Source: Artemisia argyi
Lineage: Eukaryota > Streptophyta > Magnoliopsida > Asterales > Asteraceae
Direction: 5' to 3'
Length of the DNA: 64,000 nt
Assembly (NCBI GenBank): GCA_030686995.1
Contig: CM060685.1
Span: 122,632,823 to 122,696,822, forward strand
Shown: one piece after another, positions 22,789 through 34,602 of the stretch
How positions within the stretch are numbered: position 1 is the first letter of the stretch
Layout: each line of letters begins with the position of its first letter
Notes under the pieces: model-generated
Databases searched by the model: none
Seen by the model: only the letters and a program-made list of their open reading frames with translations
Told to the model about the DNA's origin: nothing
Translations under genes and position numbers: made by a program

Positions 22789-24211
22789 TGATAAGGCGAA
22801 AAGTGTACCGCTTTTAAGGGGTCATTTAAGCCTGAGTTCGTGATTATTTGATCAATTACTACTCTAAATCGTTCCTTTTGTCATTTTAGGTACTTTTGAG
22901 AAGAAATCTGGAAAAGGAAGCATTTTGGACGTTTTTGGAGCATAAAAGTGAAGAAAACGGCAAAGTCTCAAAATCCTTGTTGAGAACAGTACCTGACGAC
23001 GTCAAGACTTCACGCATGACGGCATCAAGCTTGGCAAAAGAGGTAGAAGTGGAAAATACATGTGACGGCCCAGAACATTTTTATTGTAATTGACCTGACG
23101 GTGTCACCAAGGCCGTCAGGGTCATTTTGCAAGTGACGGCACAGAGCTCAATTTCTACATGACAGCGTCAAGACTGGATCTAGGCAATACGACCCTTAAT
23201 TTGGTGGCGAGTTGATGGCATCAGAAGCTACAACGTGACGCTGTCAGGATGTATTCTCTCTATATATGTTTCCAATTTTTCATTCATTGTGTGTGGAACA
23301 TTAGGAGAACTTTGGAAAGCTTAAACCCTAGATGAATTTTATGTAAAATTAAGGGTTTCAAACCTTGTTCCATCCATGCTTAATTGAAGATAAGTTTTCC
23401 AATAATCATACGATATGTCTATGTGTTGTGTGAGTCTATCTTATGCTTATCTTTCTTTTAACATGATAGGTTAGGTTTTTATTGTGTTTGCTTAGATGTA
23501 GTGAAACCTAGATGTTGATTATTGGTTGATGGTTTGTTTATAATTGTTGTGGATGATTGTATTCGATGTTAGGCTTAAGAAAACTGGCAGACTTCCATTG
23601 GTAACTTGCTTGAATGTCTTAAGAAACATGATCGGGGGTGTACTACGATTTTTGGTTGTATTTAATGCATAAGTGAATTCTAGTGATCCCATGTTAGGAG
23701 CTTTTAGTCGGCTCGACATAGGAGTGAAGTAGGAGCTTATAGAGTTAGGGAATATTGTACACGGCCTTAAGACTAGTATTAATGAATATAACCCGTCATC
23801 CATGCAATTGTAACAAGCTAATCAACCGGTAAAAGATATCTAGGGAGTAATGAAATCTAAGTAAACACATCTTTTATCATTATTGTTTTCACCACATAAT
23901 TACATTAGTTTATTTCATTTCTTTTTATTTTATTTTGATTGCATCTGTAGTTAATTGGGTTAGTTGACTAGCAACTAATTCCGCCCACTCCTTCAAAACC
24001 TGAGATTTTACTTGCTTTCATAAAATATAAAAAATACAAAAAGAATCATCCCTCACCTCTAGACCTAGTTTAGTAGGCTTTCTAATCCTAGCGACACTAT
24101 TCCTGAGTTGAACGATCAATCCCCCGGTACTTGTCACTATACTATACTACAACGATCAGGTACACTGCCTGGCGGGGATTGCAAGCTTCTCAAGATCCCT
24201 TGAGAGGTAAA
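22789..24211 (+). repeat. G2 5' LTR, truncated at its 3' end
   Basis: It starts TGATAAGGCG and matches 28229 onward up to GAGAGGTAAA (24211). It then breaks off into gag-like sequence, so the last about 35 bp of LTR, the PBS and the gag start are deleted. A TATA box lies at 23261-23267. Inverted TGACG sites lie at 22994 (perfect TGACGACGTCA), 23017, 23096, 23160, 23213 and 23236. Confidence 0.88.
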
Positions 24212-24221
24212 GCTCTCCAAA

Positions 24222-25749
24222 ATGGTCAAGGCAATATCTTTGCCTTCGAACAATTCTAGCACTCCTGACCGTAGGATCATGGAACTTGAGGACCAAGTCA
24301 AGTTTCTCATGAAATCCTACGAAGCTCCTAAGCCTTCAAGCCAAGTGAACAAAATCACTTCTTCATGCGAATTATGTAGTGGTCCCCATGACACTAGTGT
24401 TTGCGTGGAACTCCCCGGACAAGCTTTTGCGGATTACGCATCCTCACGTACCAACGAAGCGGGAGACAAGTGGTACACTTTCAAACCCGAGCCAAACCCT
24501 TACGGTGATTCCTACAATCCTTCTTGGAAAAATCACCCGAACCTTAGGTGAAACAAAACCAAAACATGCCCCAAAACAATTCTTCCATTCCACCTAATCG
24601 TTACCAACCAAATGGTCCACCCTCTAACCGTACTTTCAACAACAATCCTTCCAATAACTATGGTAGTACCAATAATCTTGAAGGATTGATGTCAAAGTTT
24701 ATGGCATCTCAAGAAGCTCGCATAGCTAAGTTTGAAGCCGAATTCAATCAACAACAATGGAGATGACCAATAAAATTGACAACTTGTTGAAAGCCCTCAA
24801 CAACCAAGTGCTAACTACACCTAGGAAGGACACTAGGGACAATAGTAGCGGTATCCAAATTAAGGACCCCTCATCATCCAAACATGTCCACTTTGTCAAC
24901 GTTGTCACCATTAAGCCAATAGATAAGAATATAGAAGAAAGTGACAAGGATGAAGTTGGAATAGAAACTGGACCTAAGGATGAGATTAAGGAAGTTGAGG
25001 ATAAAAAGGAAGAAAAGTTAGAGGAAGTAGAAAATGTAGAGGAATAATTTGATAAGTTACCCACCAAGGAAGAACGGGAATACCATAAGGATCTATTTGA
25101 TGACCCCGAGACACCATACGTCCTTGGTTCACCACTCATCAAAGCGGGTGATCCCTCTAACATCAACATACCATGCAACATTGGGCATATGCATGTTTGG
25201 AAAGCTTACATCGATCTTAGGTCTCCCATAAACATTATGACTAGGACCTATTATAATTGTGTAAAGAAGAAGCAACTTGGGTATAGGATGATGCCCAACA
25301 CGAGTTGGATGAGTAACTTTGTAGGAAGAGTGAAAGGATTACATGTCTTTGTAGGAAACTTCACTTATGTTACCAATTTTGTGATTGTAGAGGATATTCG
25401 TCTGGTAATAGACGGTTGTTTAAGTCAAGTAGTGTTCGGAAAACCGTTTGTTGAGGCCTCTAAGATGAATTATGACCCATCCCTAGGGATAGTTAGATTC
25501 AAGGATGAGAACGATGAAGTAGCCTACCAAATGCCCTATAAGATTGAAGAATTCCTTCTTCTATCAAACCTTGAAAAGGAACACAAGCAAGCGGTTTACT
25601 ATAGGAATGATGAGGATAGACGTAGAGGAGTAGACTATGTCATGAGTAGAATATTCGGTTTCTACAAGGAATGTTTGCAACTAGGTCCGGAATACAAAAC
25701 TAAGATTGAGGATGACCTAGAGAATGTGACCGATGGTGAGGTCACGTAA
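24222..25749 (+). pseudogene. gag-PR: G2 gag-protease, broken
   Basis: The zinc-knuckle-like CELCSGPHDTSVC (about 24367-24405) is followed by a WKNHPNLR segment and an Asn/Gln/Pro-rich stretch. A coiled segment (NKIDNLLKALNNQ) leads to an acidic Glu/Lys linker and a retropepsin-like domain (about 25150-25560). The protease motif reads YIDLRSPINIM: the Asp at 25212 is present but the expected Gly after DL is Arg (AGG). Frameshifts occur at about 24548 and 24757, and an in-frame TAA lies at 25045. The C-terminal tail ends at TAA 25747. No RT follows. The capsid N-terminus is deleted together with the LTR end. Confidence 0.82.
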
Positions 25750-28228
25750 TTGCCCATGACCTTGAGTCTAGCTACAAGACTCATAAATAAAGAACAACGC
25801 TTCTTGGGAGGCAACCCATGTTTTGTGTGTTTTTATTTGTTTGATTTTATTTGTTTCCGTATGCGTGTTTTATTTTTATTGTTGGTAAATCATGTTTCAA
25901 AGTAAATTGTGCAAATACTTTATTTTGTTTTTAACTTCGTCTTAATTACATATAAAGGTATTTTGCAAAAGCTAAGTGTAAGGGAAATCCAAATTTTTTT
26001 ATAAGAACGAAAATGAGCATGATTCACTACAATATTAAATGAGCATGTATTATTAGTATTTGTTAGAGTCAAATGCTTGTATCGAGTCATAATGATGTTT
26101 TGCAGGATTTTCCAGGAAATAAGGCATAAGTTTTTCCAGAAATTTTCCGGAAACTTAACATAAGATTTTCCCAAGAACATTCTGACGGCGTCAGGAGTTA
26201 CAACCTGACGGCGTCAGGTACTAAAATTTTGAAAAATTTTGCGAGTTTTGTTTAAACTAGAGTCTTAAAGTTTTTGTTGATTCTTTAGTTTTATAAACTC
26301 CAAGAAATCTGCAAACATTCATTCCACAAGCATTATATCCCTTTAATTCCTAGAAAGCAACAGTAAGATATATATGCTATTTTTTCTAGGATTTTTTTAT
26401 ATATATAGATTGCCGCCGATTTTACGCGAGGTTTGCCTTGATTGTTTTCTCAGGTTTAACAGGTTATATATGACAAGAAGATGATTTATATTTCTGGAGG
26501 GAAGCTTTCAAAGTTCATTTTCTTGGAGGAAGATCTAACCTTGTTGACACACTATCCACACCGAACGAATCAGGGGAGTATTTGTTTTCAATCATTTACT
26601 AGCTTTACTTTTACATCCTTTAATTGAACATTGGGGACAATGTTTATCCTAAGTGTAAGGGGAGGGTAAATGATAATATCTTATAGGATACAATTGCACT
26701 TGAGTTTGTTTGTTCGATAGTAGGCGTGTAATAAAACTAAGAGTAATACTTGCTAGGGCAATTTTAGCGCCAAATTTAATTTTTTTTACAACATTTAGGA
26801 GTGAAACTTTAGCCTTAACAAGCATCTCATGGATAGGAGTTGTATGACTAGCACAAAACCGTACCACTTAAAAAAAATTTCTACCCAAATATGTGAGGTT
26901 CGCCTTTAGATTTGATAGGAAAAGCATTCATTATTAGTGCTTATGAGTGTACCAGTAGTATTTAGATTCTAGAACTTGCGTTAGTGATGCATCCCGAGAC
27001 CGCTAGTGAGACTACATTCGTGTAGTAGGATTTACTACATGATAAGAGGCATTAGGATCACCCTTGTGTTTAAACCCGTATCATAATTATTTGACCATTT
27101 AAGTCAATTACCTTGACTAGTAAAGTCAATTAATTTTCCAACACCTTAGCGTTGTACTTATTTTTAGTACATGAAACCCCTAGTACACCCCTTCGAGCCT
27201 ATCTTTTCGTTTATAACTTTAAGCATCTTACTTAAAGGAAGAATTTGTTTACAATCCACCCAAATGTGCAACCAAATCGCCTTAGCCTTCCTTGTATGCA
27301 CTCATCTTTAGTGTATTATTGTTATTTGTTTAAACCCTTAGTTAATTATCTAATTGGCTACATGGTTGCTAAGTCGAGTCATATCTTGTACATATTGTTT
27401 TGGGATGATTGGGACTCATGGGTAAAGTACTAGTAATATGGAGTAATGGGGAAGACATTATATATTACCCCCATATGTGCGTTAATATTTAAAAAGTACT
27501 CAAAGTGTTTTGATTATCTTAATTCAAGTCATTAGACTAGTTTATTGTAAAGTATGTAAAAGTTCAAGTGTAAGGGGAATGCAAATTCCCTATGATTTAT
27601 TATTTGGATGGTAGGGCAAGAGTGTATGCAAAAAAAAAAAAAAAAAAAAAAAATAGTAGAAAAAGAAAGAGAAAAAAACATACGGACTACCATCCCGTTT
27701 CATTCTATGTTTGTTTTAAGCTTTTGTTATTTTTGATTTATTAGCTTAAGTCGAGTCGAGTCTTGCCTTAGCAACGCCATATTGTACATGTAATTAACCA
27801 AGATGATTAACTCGCCACCCGTAAATATTGCCTTTATCCAACAAAACCGTGTTTTCCATATCCCTACACCTAACGTTATAACCCTTTAAAAGACCACTTT
27901 GATAGTTTATCCTAGGTGCTTACGCCAATTGGTGGAGGTTTGATCCTTTCCAAAGCCTATGGTAATCTATTTGCTATGACAGCTAGTGAGAGATGTTTTC
28001 CATTTCCATATTGTGATATATACTTTATTACACCCGAGAGATGTGAGTATCTAAACACTATTTGTGAGGTGCTAGTGTATGACCTCCGTGCTTGTTTTTG
28101 GTTTTTAGTGGAACGCTTATTTGTTGTAATTAATTTTATATTAGTGTTAAATGACCCCTAGCTTGTATTTTGATTAGAATAAAAGCGCATTTGCTTAAGG
28201 ACAAGCAAATCTCAAGTGTAAGGGTATT
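25750..28228 (+). other. G2 3' non-coding region and polypurine tract
   Basis: It opens with the motif CTTCTTGGGAGGCAACCCA (25800-25818), 50 nt after the stop. Two perfect TGACGGCGTCA sites follow at 26183 and 26206. An A tract sits at 27629-27653. The end, AAGTGTAAGGGTATT (28214-28228), is the polypurine tract beside the 3' LTR. No credible gene is seen. Confidence 0.75.
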
Positions 28229-29646
28229 TGATAAGGCGAAAAGTGTACCGCTTTTAAGGGGTCATTTAAGCCCGAATTCGTGATTATTTGAGGACAAGCA
28301 TTTTGGACGTTTTTGGAGCATAAAAGTGAAGAAAACGGCAAAGTCTGAAAATCCTTGCTGAGAACAGTACCTGACGATGTCAAGACTTCACGCATGACGG
28401 CTTCAAGACTTCACGTATGACGACGTCAAGCTTGGCAAAAGAGGTGGAAGTGGAAAATACACGTGACGGCCCAGAACATTTTTAGTGTAATTGACCTGAC
28501 GGCGTCACCAAGGCCGTCAGGGTCATTTTGCAAGTGACGGCCCAGAGCTCAATTTCTACATGACAGCATCAAGGTTAGATCTAGGCAATACGACCCTTAA
28601 TTTGGCGGTGAGTTGACGGCGTCAGAAGCTACAACGTGACGCTGTCAGGACGTATTCTCTCTATATATATTTTTTCCAATTTTTCATTCATTGTGTGTGG
28701 AACATTAGGAGAACTTTGGAGAGCTTAAACCCTAGATGAATTTTCTTTAAAATTAAGGGTTTCAACCCTTGTTCCATCCATGCTTAATTGAAGATAAGTT
28801 TTCCAATAATCATACGATATGTCTATGTGTTGTGTGATTCTATCTTATGCTTGTCTTTCTTTTAACATGCTAGGCTAGGTTTTTATTGTTATTGCTTAGA
28901 TGTAGTGAAACCTAGATGTTGATTATTGGTTGATGGTTTGTTTATAATTGTTGTGGATGATTGTATTCGATGTTAGGCTTAAGAAAACTGGCAGACTTCC
29001 ATTGGTAACTTGCTTGAACGTCTTAAGAAACATGATCGGAGGTGTACTACGATTTTTGGTTGTATTTAATGCATAAGTGAATTCTAGTGATCCCATGTTA
29101 GGAGCTTTTAGTCGGCTCGACATAGGAGTGAAGTAGGAGCCTATAGAGTTAGGGAATATTGTACACGGCCCTATGACTAGTATTAAGGAATATAACCCGT
29201 CATCCGTGCAATTGTAACAAGCTAATCAACCGGTAAAAGATATCTAGGGAGTAATGAAATCTAAGTAAACACATCTTTTATCATTATTGTTTTCACCACA
29301 TAATTACATTAGTTTATTTCATTTTTTTTTTATTTTATTTTGATTGCATCTATAGTTAATTGGGTTAGTTGACTATCAACTAATTCCGCCCACCCCTTCA
29401 AAACCCGAGATTTTACTTGCTTTCATAAAATATAAAAAATACAAAAAGAATCATCCCTCACCTCTAGACCTAGTTTAGTAGCTTTCTAATCCTAGCGACA
29501 CTATTCTTGAGTTGAATGATCAATCCCCCAGTACTTGTCACTATACTATACTACAACGATCAGGTACACTGCCTGGCGGGGATTGCAAGCTTCTCAAGAT
29601 CCCTTGAGAGGTAAAACCTGTTGCGAGGGCGCAATCCCGCGTATCA
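28229..29646 (+). repeat. G2 3' LTR
   Basis: It runs TGATAAGGCG to CCGCGTATCA, 1418 bp. The TATA box at 28662-28670 comes directly after the TGACG half-site array. Its right end lies 307 bp from the oppositely oriented G1 5' LTR. Confidence 0.92.
28372..28647. promoter_or_regulatory. Dense array of TGACG-N-CGTCA inverted sites ahead of the G2 TATA box
   Basis: Full sites lie at 28372, 28395, 28418 (perfect), 28497 (perfect), 28561, 28614 (perfect) and 28637, plus several lone half-sites (for example 28464 and 28535). The last ends 15 bp before TATATATAT at 28662. TGACG is the core of as-1-type bZIP (TGA factor) sites in plants. Whether this spacing binds such a factor is unknown. Confidence 0.65.
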
Positions 29647-29769
29647 ATAGTAAAATATTTGAGTTAGGGACCATAATTCGAAACTATGATGATATTGTTT
29701 GAACATCAAGATGTCATCAGGAGTGAATGAATTTCGTGGTCGGTGGTATGATGGATTCGCGTTCTCCAT
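29647..29769 (-). pseudogene. gag: G1 gag N-terminus
   Basis: The minus-strand ATG at 29769 opens a short frame (MENANPSYHRPRNS...) 160-180 nt after the PBS. This is the expected gag start position. It runs into the G2 insertion at 29647 and would continue at 22788. The middle of gag appears deleted. Confidence 0.6.
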
Positions 29770-29930
29770 AATGGTGAACAGAAGAGTCAATGGAAAGATT
29801 TTTACGAACAAAGACACAAAGAAGAGATAGACTATGAGAAATCTAATAGAAAGAAAATAAAAATCTCACTAGATATGAATCTAGTGAGTAGACCTAAATG
29901 AAATAAAATTCAACCTAAACAATAAATATT

Positions 29931-29947
29931 CCACGACAGCGGTGCCA
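29931..29947 (-). promoter_or_regulatory. G1 primer binding site (tRNA-Asp type)
   Basis: On the minus strand, TTTTGGCACCGCTGTCGTGG follows the LTR end by a few bases. It is a decayed form of TGGCGCCGCTGCCGGGGA, seen intact in G3 at 46838. Confidence 0.8.
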
Positions 29948-29953
29948 AAAACT

Positions 29954-31400
29954 TGATGCGTGGTTTTGCAACCTTGCAAAAGGTTTTACTTCTCAAGGGA
30001 TCTTGAGAAGCTTGCAATCCCCACCAGGTAGTGTACCTGACTGATGTAGTATAGTAAGTGGCAAGTACCGGGGGATTGATCGTTCTCTAGGGGAATAGTG
30101 TCGTTAGGATTGAAAGATATGTAAACTAGGTCTAAAGGTGAGGGATGATTCTTTTTGTACTTTTATATTTTATGAAAGCAAAGTAAAAATCTCGGGTTTT
30201 GGAGGAGTGGGCGGAATTAGTTCTAGTCAACTAACCCAAAATTACTACTAATGCAAAATAAATAAAATAACAAGAAAATAAATGTAGTGAACTTCTTATA
30301 ATGAGAAAATGTGTTTACTTAGATTTCACTACTCCCTAGCTATCTCTTACTAATTAGTTGGTTTGATATAATTGTTTGGATGAAGGGTGGTTTTCCTTAA
30401 TACTAGTCGTTGGGGCGTGTACGTCCTTCCCCAAACTCTATAAGCTCCTATCTCTTCCTATGACGACACGTTTAGTATCCTATCATAGCCTCCTTAATAG
30501 TCACTTACGCATAAAAAACAACCAATAACATTGGTGTACACAACCGAATACGTTTCTTAAGACGTTCAAGCTTGTCCGTATAGGAGATTAGCTAGTTTTC
30601 TTAAGCCTAACATAAAATCAAACAACCAATACAATCAAACAAACCAACAATCATTAATTAATAGCTAGGTTTCATTCGATCTAAGCAAACACTAAAAAAC
30701 CTAAGCTAGCATGTTAAAAGAAAGACAAGCATAAAAGATAATCAAACAACATAGACATATTGAATGATTAAAAGATTAATTTATCTTTAATTGAACATGG
30801 ATGAAAGAAGGGTATGGATACCCTAAGGTTGCTGGAAAATTCGTCTAGGGTTTTTATCCCAAGAGTTGCACCCTTAAAAGTTACACATAATGAAATAAAA
30901 ATCGAAAAATATATATAGATATACAATTCTGACGGCATCAAGTTTTACCTCTGACGCCGTCAGGTCACTGTGTCTTAGGGTTTCGTATCGCCCAAGAGAT
31001 CTCTGACACCATCGTTTTATAAAGGTTCTGGGCCGTCTCGTGTTGAGTTAAAGGGAGACAGCCTTGCTCTAGATATACCTGACGCCGTCAGGTGTTAACC
31101 TGACAAATTCTTCCAGGGCGTCTCAGCATAAAAATCCATGGCATCTCGTCATAAGGTGACGGCGTCAGCTCCAAAGCATGACGCCGTCGGGTCTTAAATC
31201 CTGACTTTCTTAACTTTTCTTATTCTCTTCATTCTTGAGCATAAAAACGTCCGAAAAGCTCCAAAATGCTCCATTTTCCAGAATTCATGTCCCAAGTACC
31301 TAAAATGACAAAAGAAACAATTTGAGGTAATATTTGATCATAAAAACACGATTTAGGGCTTAAATGACCCCCTAAAAGCGTAAAAAATATTTCCTTATCA
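29954..31400 (-). repeat. G1 5' LTR
   Basis: 1447 bp, a pair with 18216-19664. TGACG-N-CGTCA sites lie at 30930, 30952 (perfect), 31013, 31080 (perfect), 31157 (perfect) and 31179, upstream in minus sense of the TATATAT run at about 30908-30918. The right flank is GTTTC (TSD). Confidence 0.92.
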
Positions 31401-31405
31401 GTTTC

Positions 31406-32123
31406 CTTGATCCTCATTGCTCCAATTCCTGCAAAACATAAGATAAATATACCAAACTAACTAAGAAAGGAAAAGGATTGTACGGGTTGTCTCCCGTAAG
31501 AGCACTTTTGTTTATTATCAAGTCTTTAAGTTAGACTCAATCCCGCGTTCCATCACTTAGGTGGTTGGACTATCGTGCCTACTCCATTGTTCATACTAGT
31601 GGAAGAATGTCCCCAAAATGCTGGATCTATCTTTGGATTTAAGCAAAGGTTTTCTTCATGAGAAAATTTAACTTTCGCCCATTCATTACGACATTGAACT
31701 TCAATTTGTTTATTAAGTTGAACATCTCAAAACTTTACTTTAACCCAATCTTCAAATGATATCCCATGATAGCTGAATTGAGCCCTTTTGTGTGCATTAA
31801 AACATGCCCATTCATAATGTTTGGCAATATTGACTTCAGGGAATTTCCCACCACTACATTCTTTTTGAAAAGGGTCACATGTAGGCCAGGCTTGTGTGGA
31901 TCCTTCATGTGTCATCATAGCTGGCTTACAAAAGTGGACCGTCCATTCCACCCTTTCATTCACATAAGATCCTAGGAGGTGATTACTTAACCATGCATCC
32001 TTAATCAACCTAGAGTTTCTGAAGCACAACCACACTCTCGCTTCCATCTCTAACTTATCCAACCTATCCTTTCCTCCTCCATTACATCTGTCGATAAGAG
32101 GGTCACATGTTGGAATAATTAAT
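31406..32123 (-). pseudogene. Element X ORF, C-terminal part, and post-ORF motif
   Basis: The minus-strand frame from 32123 to 31727 includes LEMEARVWLCFRNSRLIKDA and a Cys-containing WPTCDPFQKECSGGK segment, and ends FEDWVKVKF. The C2 insertion (TSD TTAAT at 32119-32123) separates it from its upstream part at 57661-57964. Downstream, at 31484-31503, the complement reads as GGGAGACAACCC, the same post-ORF motif as in G1, G2 and G3. I do not recognise the protein family. Its position matches the end of gag-protease in the other Gypsy-like elements. A related paralogous copy is at 58451-58897. Confidence 0.6.
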
Positions 32124-32580
32124 TATAAAGGATCTTAACACACGCCTTATGTTAGATTGATACTTTGAGTATATGCTAACTAGCAAGTGGAATTTACTAG
32201 TTAACACTTAGAAGATATTGTATGTGGAATGTTGAAGAAACAATGAGATAGAAACACTATATATTCACACCAAAACAATATGTATTCGTATATTTTTGTA
32301 TGTCTTCTCTTACCCTAGAGGTTCCTTTTATAACAGACAAGGAGTCTTGTACAAGATAACTATATTAGAACAATATACGTATCATTCTAAACATATAAAA
32401 TATTCATGCAATCCATTCTATAATTATCTTGAACGTGTCTTCTCTTTTGATCACAATCTCATAATCAGTACTAACTTTCTAAGCTAAGCAGTACAAACTA
32501 AGTTTGTGCTGTCAGTGTAAACTTCCAACAATTTCTTCTTTAAGCTTGACAGTTCCAACTGTTAAGTATACTTCCCAATA
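32124..32580 (-). repeat. C2 3' LTR
   Basis: 457 bp. On the minus strand it starts TATTGGGAAG (an apparent G-to-A change of TGTTGGGAA) and ends GATCCTTTATA. A minus-strand TATAAAAGG box lies at 32324-32332. The polypurine tract complement TCCTCCCCT lies at 32582-32590. Confidence 0.9.
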
Positions 32581-32822
32581 ATCCTCCCCTAAACTTGTGA
32601 TTTCTTTGTAAGTTCACAAGTTTCTTTGATTATACTTTAACTATTAGAATCAAAGGGAATTCTTCTAAACACTTAACACCTTTTTCTCTTCTTGCTTTGA
32701 TTATCACTATCGAATTCATCACAAATCTTAGTTAGCACTTGACCACTTATACTTAGAATGAGATTTTGAACATCTTTAGTTTCTTCTTCATATTGAAGCT
32801 TTGTAAACATCATTCTAACAAG

Positions 32823-33774
32823 CACTTCTTAACACAATGGATACTGCAACTCTGCAAACATAAATAAATCAACTCCTCCTTTAGTTGATAAATGGTGAAC
32901 ATTGCATGAGTTATAAAATTTCCATGAAATAGTTTGATCTTGACTTGGAAAGTTCCAATATACATCTGTAGGATCTGGATCATATAACCTTTTAAGCTCC
33001 ACCCAAAGTTCTTGTTCTTTCACATCAGCTTTCTTGACTTCTTTGAGTTTCAATTGAACCAGCTTCCATACTGTATCTAAATCTTCTCTATCACAAGAAT
33101 TCACTAATGTTTCAATGTTCTTGTAATATTCAGACTTTCCATAAGCTTTAATTATCTTCTAAGCTTTACCAAACTCATCTCTGCTGATTTTCCAATCCAC
33201 AATTCTTGCTGGAAACAAATTAATATACATAGCTTCTTCTTGTGGTTCAACATTCTTATTAACTTCATTCTCCATCTTGATTCTTTTCTTTTTGTCAACC
33301 TTTTCTTTGTAAAATCCAACAGTGCTTTCTTGATCATTAGAGAAACCTGCTTCATCTTGTTCATCTTCTTCAAAATCTTTAATAATACATTGCATTTTCC
33401 TCCCCTGAATCTTTGACTTCATATTCCTCTGTGACTCCTCCCCTGTTTGGAAGAATTTCTCACAGCCATATAAAAATCATCTGAATCTAAGGAAGAAGAA
33501 GAATCAATTGAATCTTTCTTCTTGTCTTACAACTAATAACTTGATCTTGCAATTCTGTACAAAGCAACTTTGTTTTCTTAAGGTCAACTGCCAAATCTGA
33601 AACCTTGGAAGCTAAATTAACACAAAAATCCATCAATTCAGAAAGTTGCATACTTTCCTTAACACTTCCAGCTGTGTAACCTGCTGTGAGAGGTGCATCA
33701 TTGGACACTAGCTTAGTTTCATCCCTAGAGTTACTAGGTTTTACTCTTGAGCCTTTAGAAACCAAGTTAACCAT
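32823..33774 (-). pseudogene. C2 third ORF downstream of pol, broken
   Basis: The minus-strand ATG at 33774 opens a frame with a Ser/Lys start, then a heptad-like coiled segment (LASKVSDLAVDLKKTKLLC). After frameshifts and stops comes an acidic/basic region (33159-33422), then a domain with ELWVELKRLYDPDPTDVYW and SWKFYNSCNVHHLS (32829-33104). The last part resembles C-terminal domains of extra ORFs I associate with Asteraceae Copia elements. C2 therefore shares with C1 the layout pol, repeat spacer, third ORF, LTR, though the proteins look different. Function is unknown. Confidence 0.6.
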
Positions 33775-34107
33775 GATTATGAAGAATAATTTGGTTGTGA
33801 AGAGAAGAGAGATCGAATATGAGTAAGAAGATAATTGGGATGATATACTTATACTGTTAGGGTTTAAGAATTGTTGCTCAAGAAAGAATTGTCTCAGAGA
33901 ATATAAATTTAGAAACAACATATTCTTTCACGAAAAACTCTAAAAGTATAGAAACAAAAGATTTTCCCAATTATATTGTCCAAAAATCATTTACTGAGTC
34001 AACAGTTGTAAGTTTGAACATTAACATGACAAACTTTAACTCAGCAGGACAAATAGTTTTCAGAGAGCAATATAAAAATTTGTTAAAAACATGATTTCTC
34101 ATATATA

Positions 34108-34333
34108 GTTTTGAGCAAACTATCATCTATAAACGGATTTGACTTGTCTTTACCAAGAGTCGTTTGCTTTGGACTAGCCAACTCTTCATCATAAGAATAT
34201 GGTGAGTTGATAACCATATAGTTTTTGGTAAACTATCAACCATGAACGGATTTGAGTAGTCTTTACCAGGAGCCATTTGCTCTGGACTAGTCAGTTCTTG
34301 TGTGGTTTAGACATGGTGAACTAATTACCATTT
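34108..34333. repeat. Tandem duplication between C2 pol and third ORF
   Basis: Two imperfect copies of about 112 bp (34108-34220 and 34221-34333) share AAACTATCA, AACGGATTTGA and the block TCTTTACCA(A/G)GAG. The place corresponds to the minisatellite of C1. The remainder of 33775-34600 is non-coding. Confidence 0.7.
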
Positions 34334-34602
34334 GTTATGTATGAAAAATCACACATTGCAAACTTTAGCAAGCTCCAACTCAATGCCATTCATAATGATT
34401 ATATTCCCTGTGAAAGTTAGTCCAAAACCAAGAAAATACAAAGCAAAGTATTTTTTCTTTAACAGTTATGAGCATTGACTAACATTACATATAAGCAGTG
34501 CCAAAATACTTTCATTAGTATAAACTTGAAAAAGCATATTATTGATAATACAACCAGTACAAATCCACATTCTTTTGAAAATAACACTTAGACATCAGAA
34601 GT

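Larger units (their letters stand above)
22784..29651 (+). mobile_element. G2: gag-protease-only Ty3/Gypsy element nested in G1, with TSD
   Basis: The element proper is 22789-29646. LTRs at 22789-24211 (3' end missing) and 28229-29646 are of the same family as G1 but in the opposite orientation. Flanking pentamers are ACAGT (22784-22788) and ATAGT (29647-29651), one mismatch. Removing it rejoins the gag of G1. The interior encodes a degenerate gag-protease and about 2.5 kb of non-coding DNA. There is no RT, RNase H or integrase, so it is a TR-GAG-like non-autonomous element. Confidence 0.9.
18216..31400 (-). mobile_element. G1: non-autonomous Ty3/Gypsy element, minus strand, TSD GTTTC
   Basis: It is bounded by two 1.45-kb LTRs (18216-19664 and 29954-31400), both TGATGCG...TTATCA as read on the plus strand, and a perfect 5-bp TSD GTTTC on both sides. 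A tRNA-Asp-type PBS lies at 29931-29947 beside the right LTR, which proves the minus orientation. The interior holds only gag remnants and non-coding DNA. It is split by G2, which entered the gag region. Confidence 0.93.
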
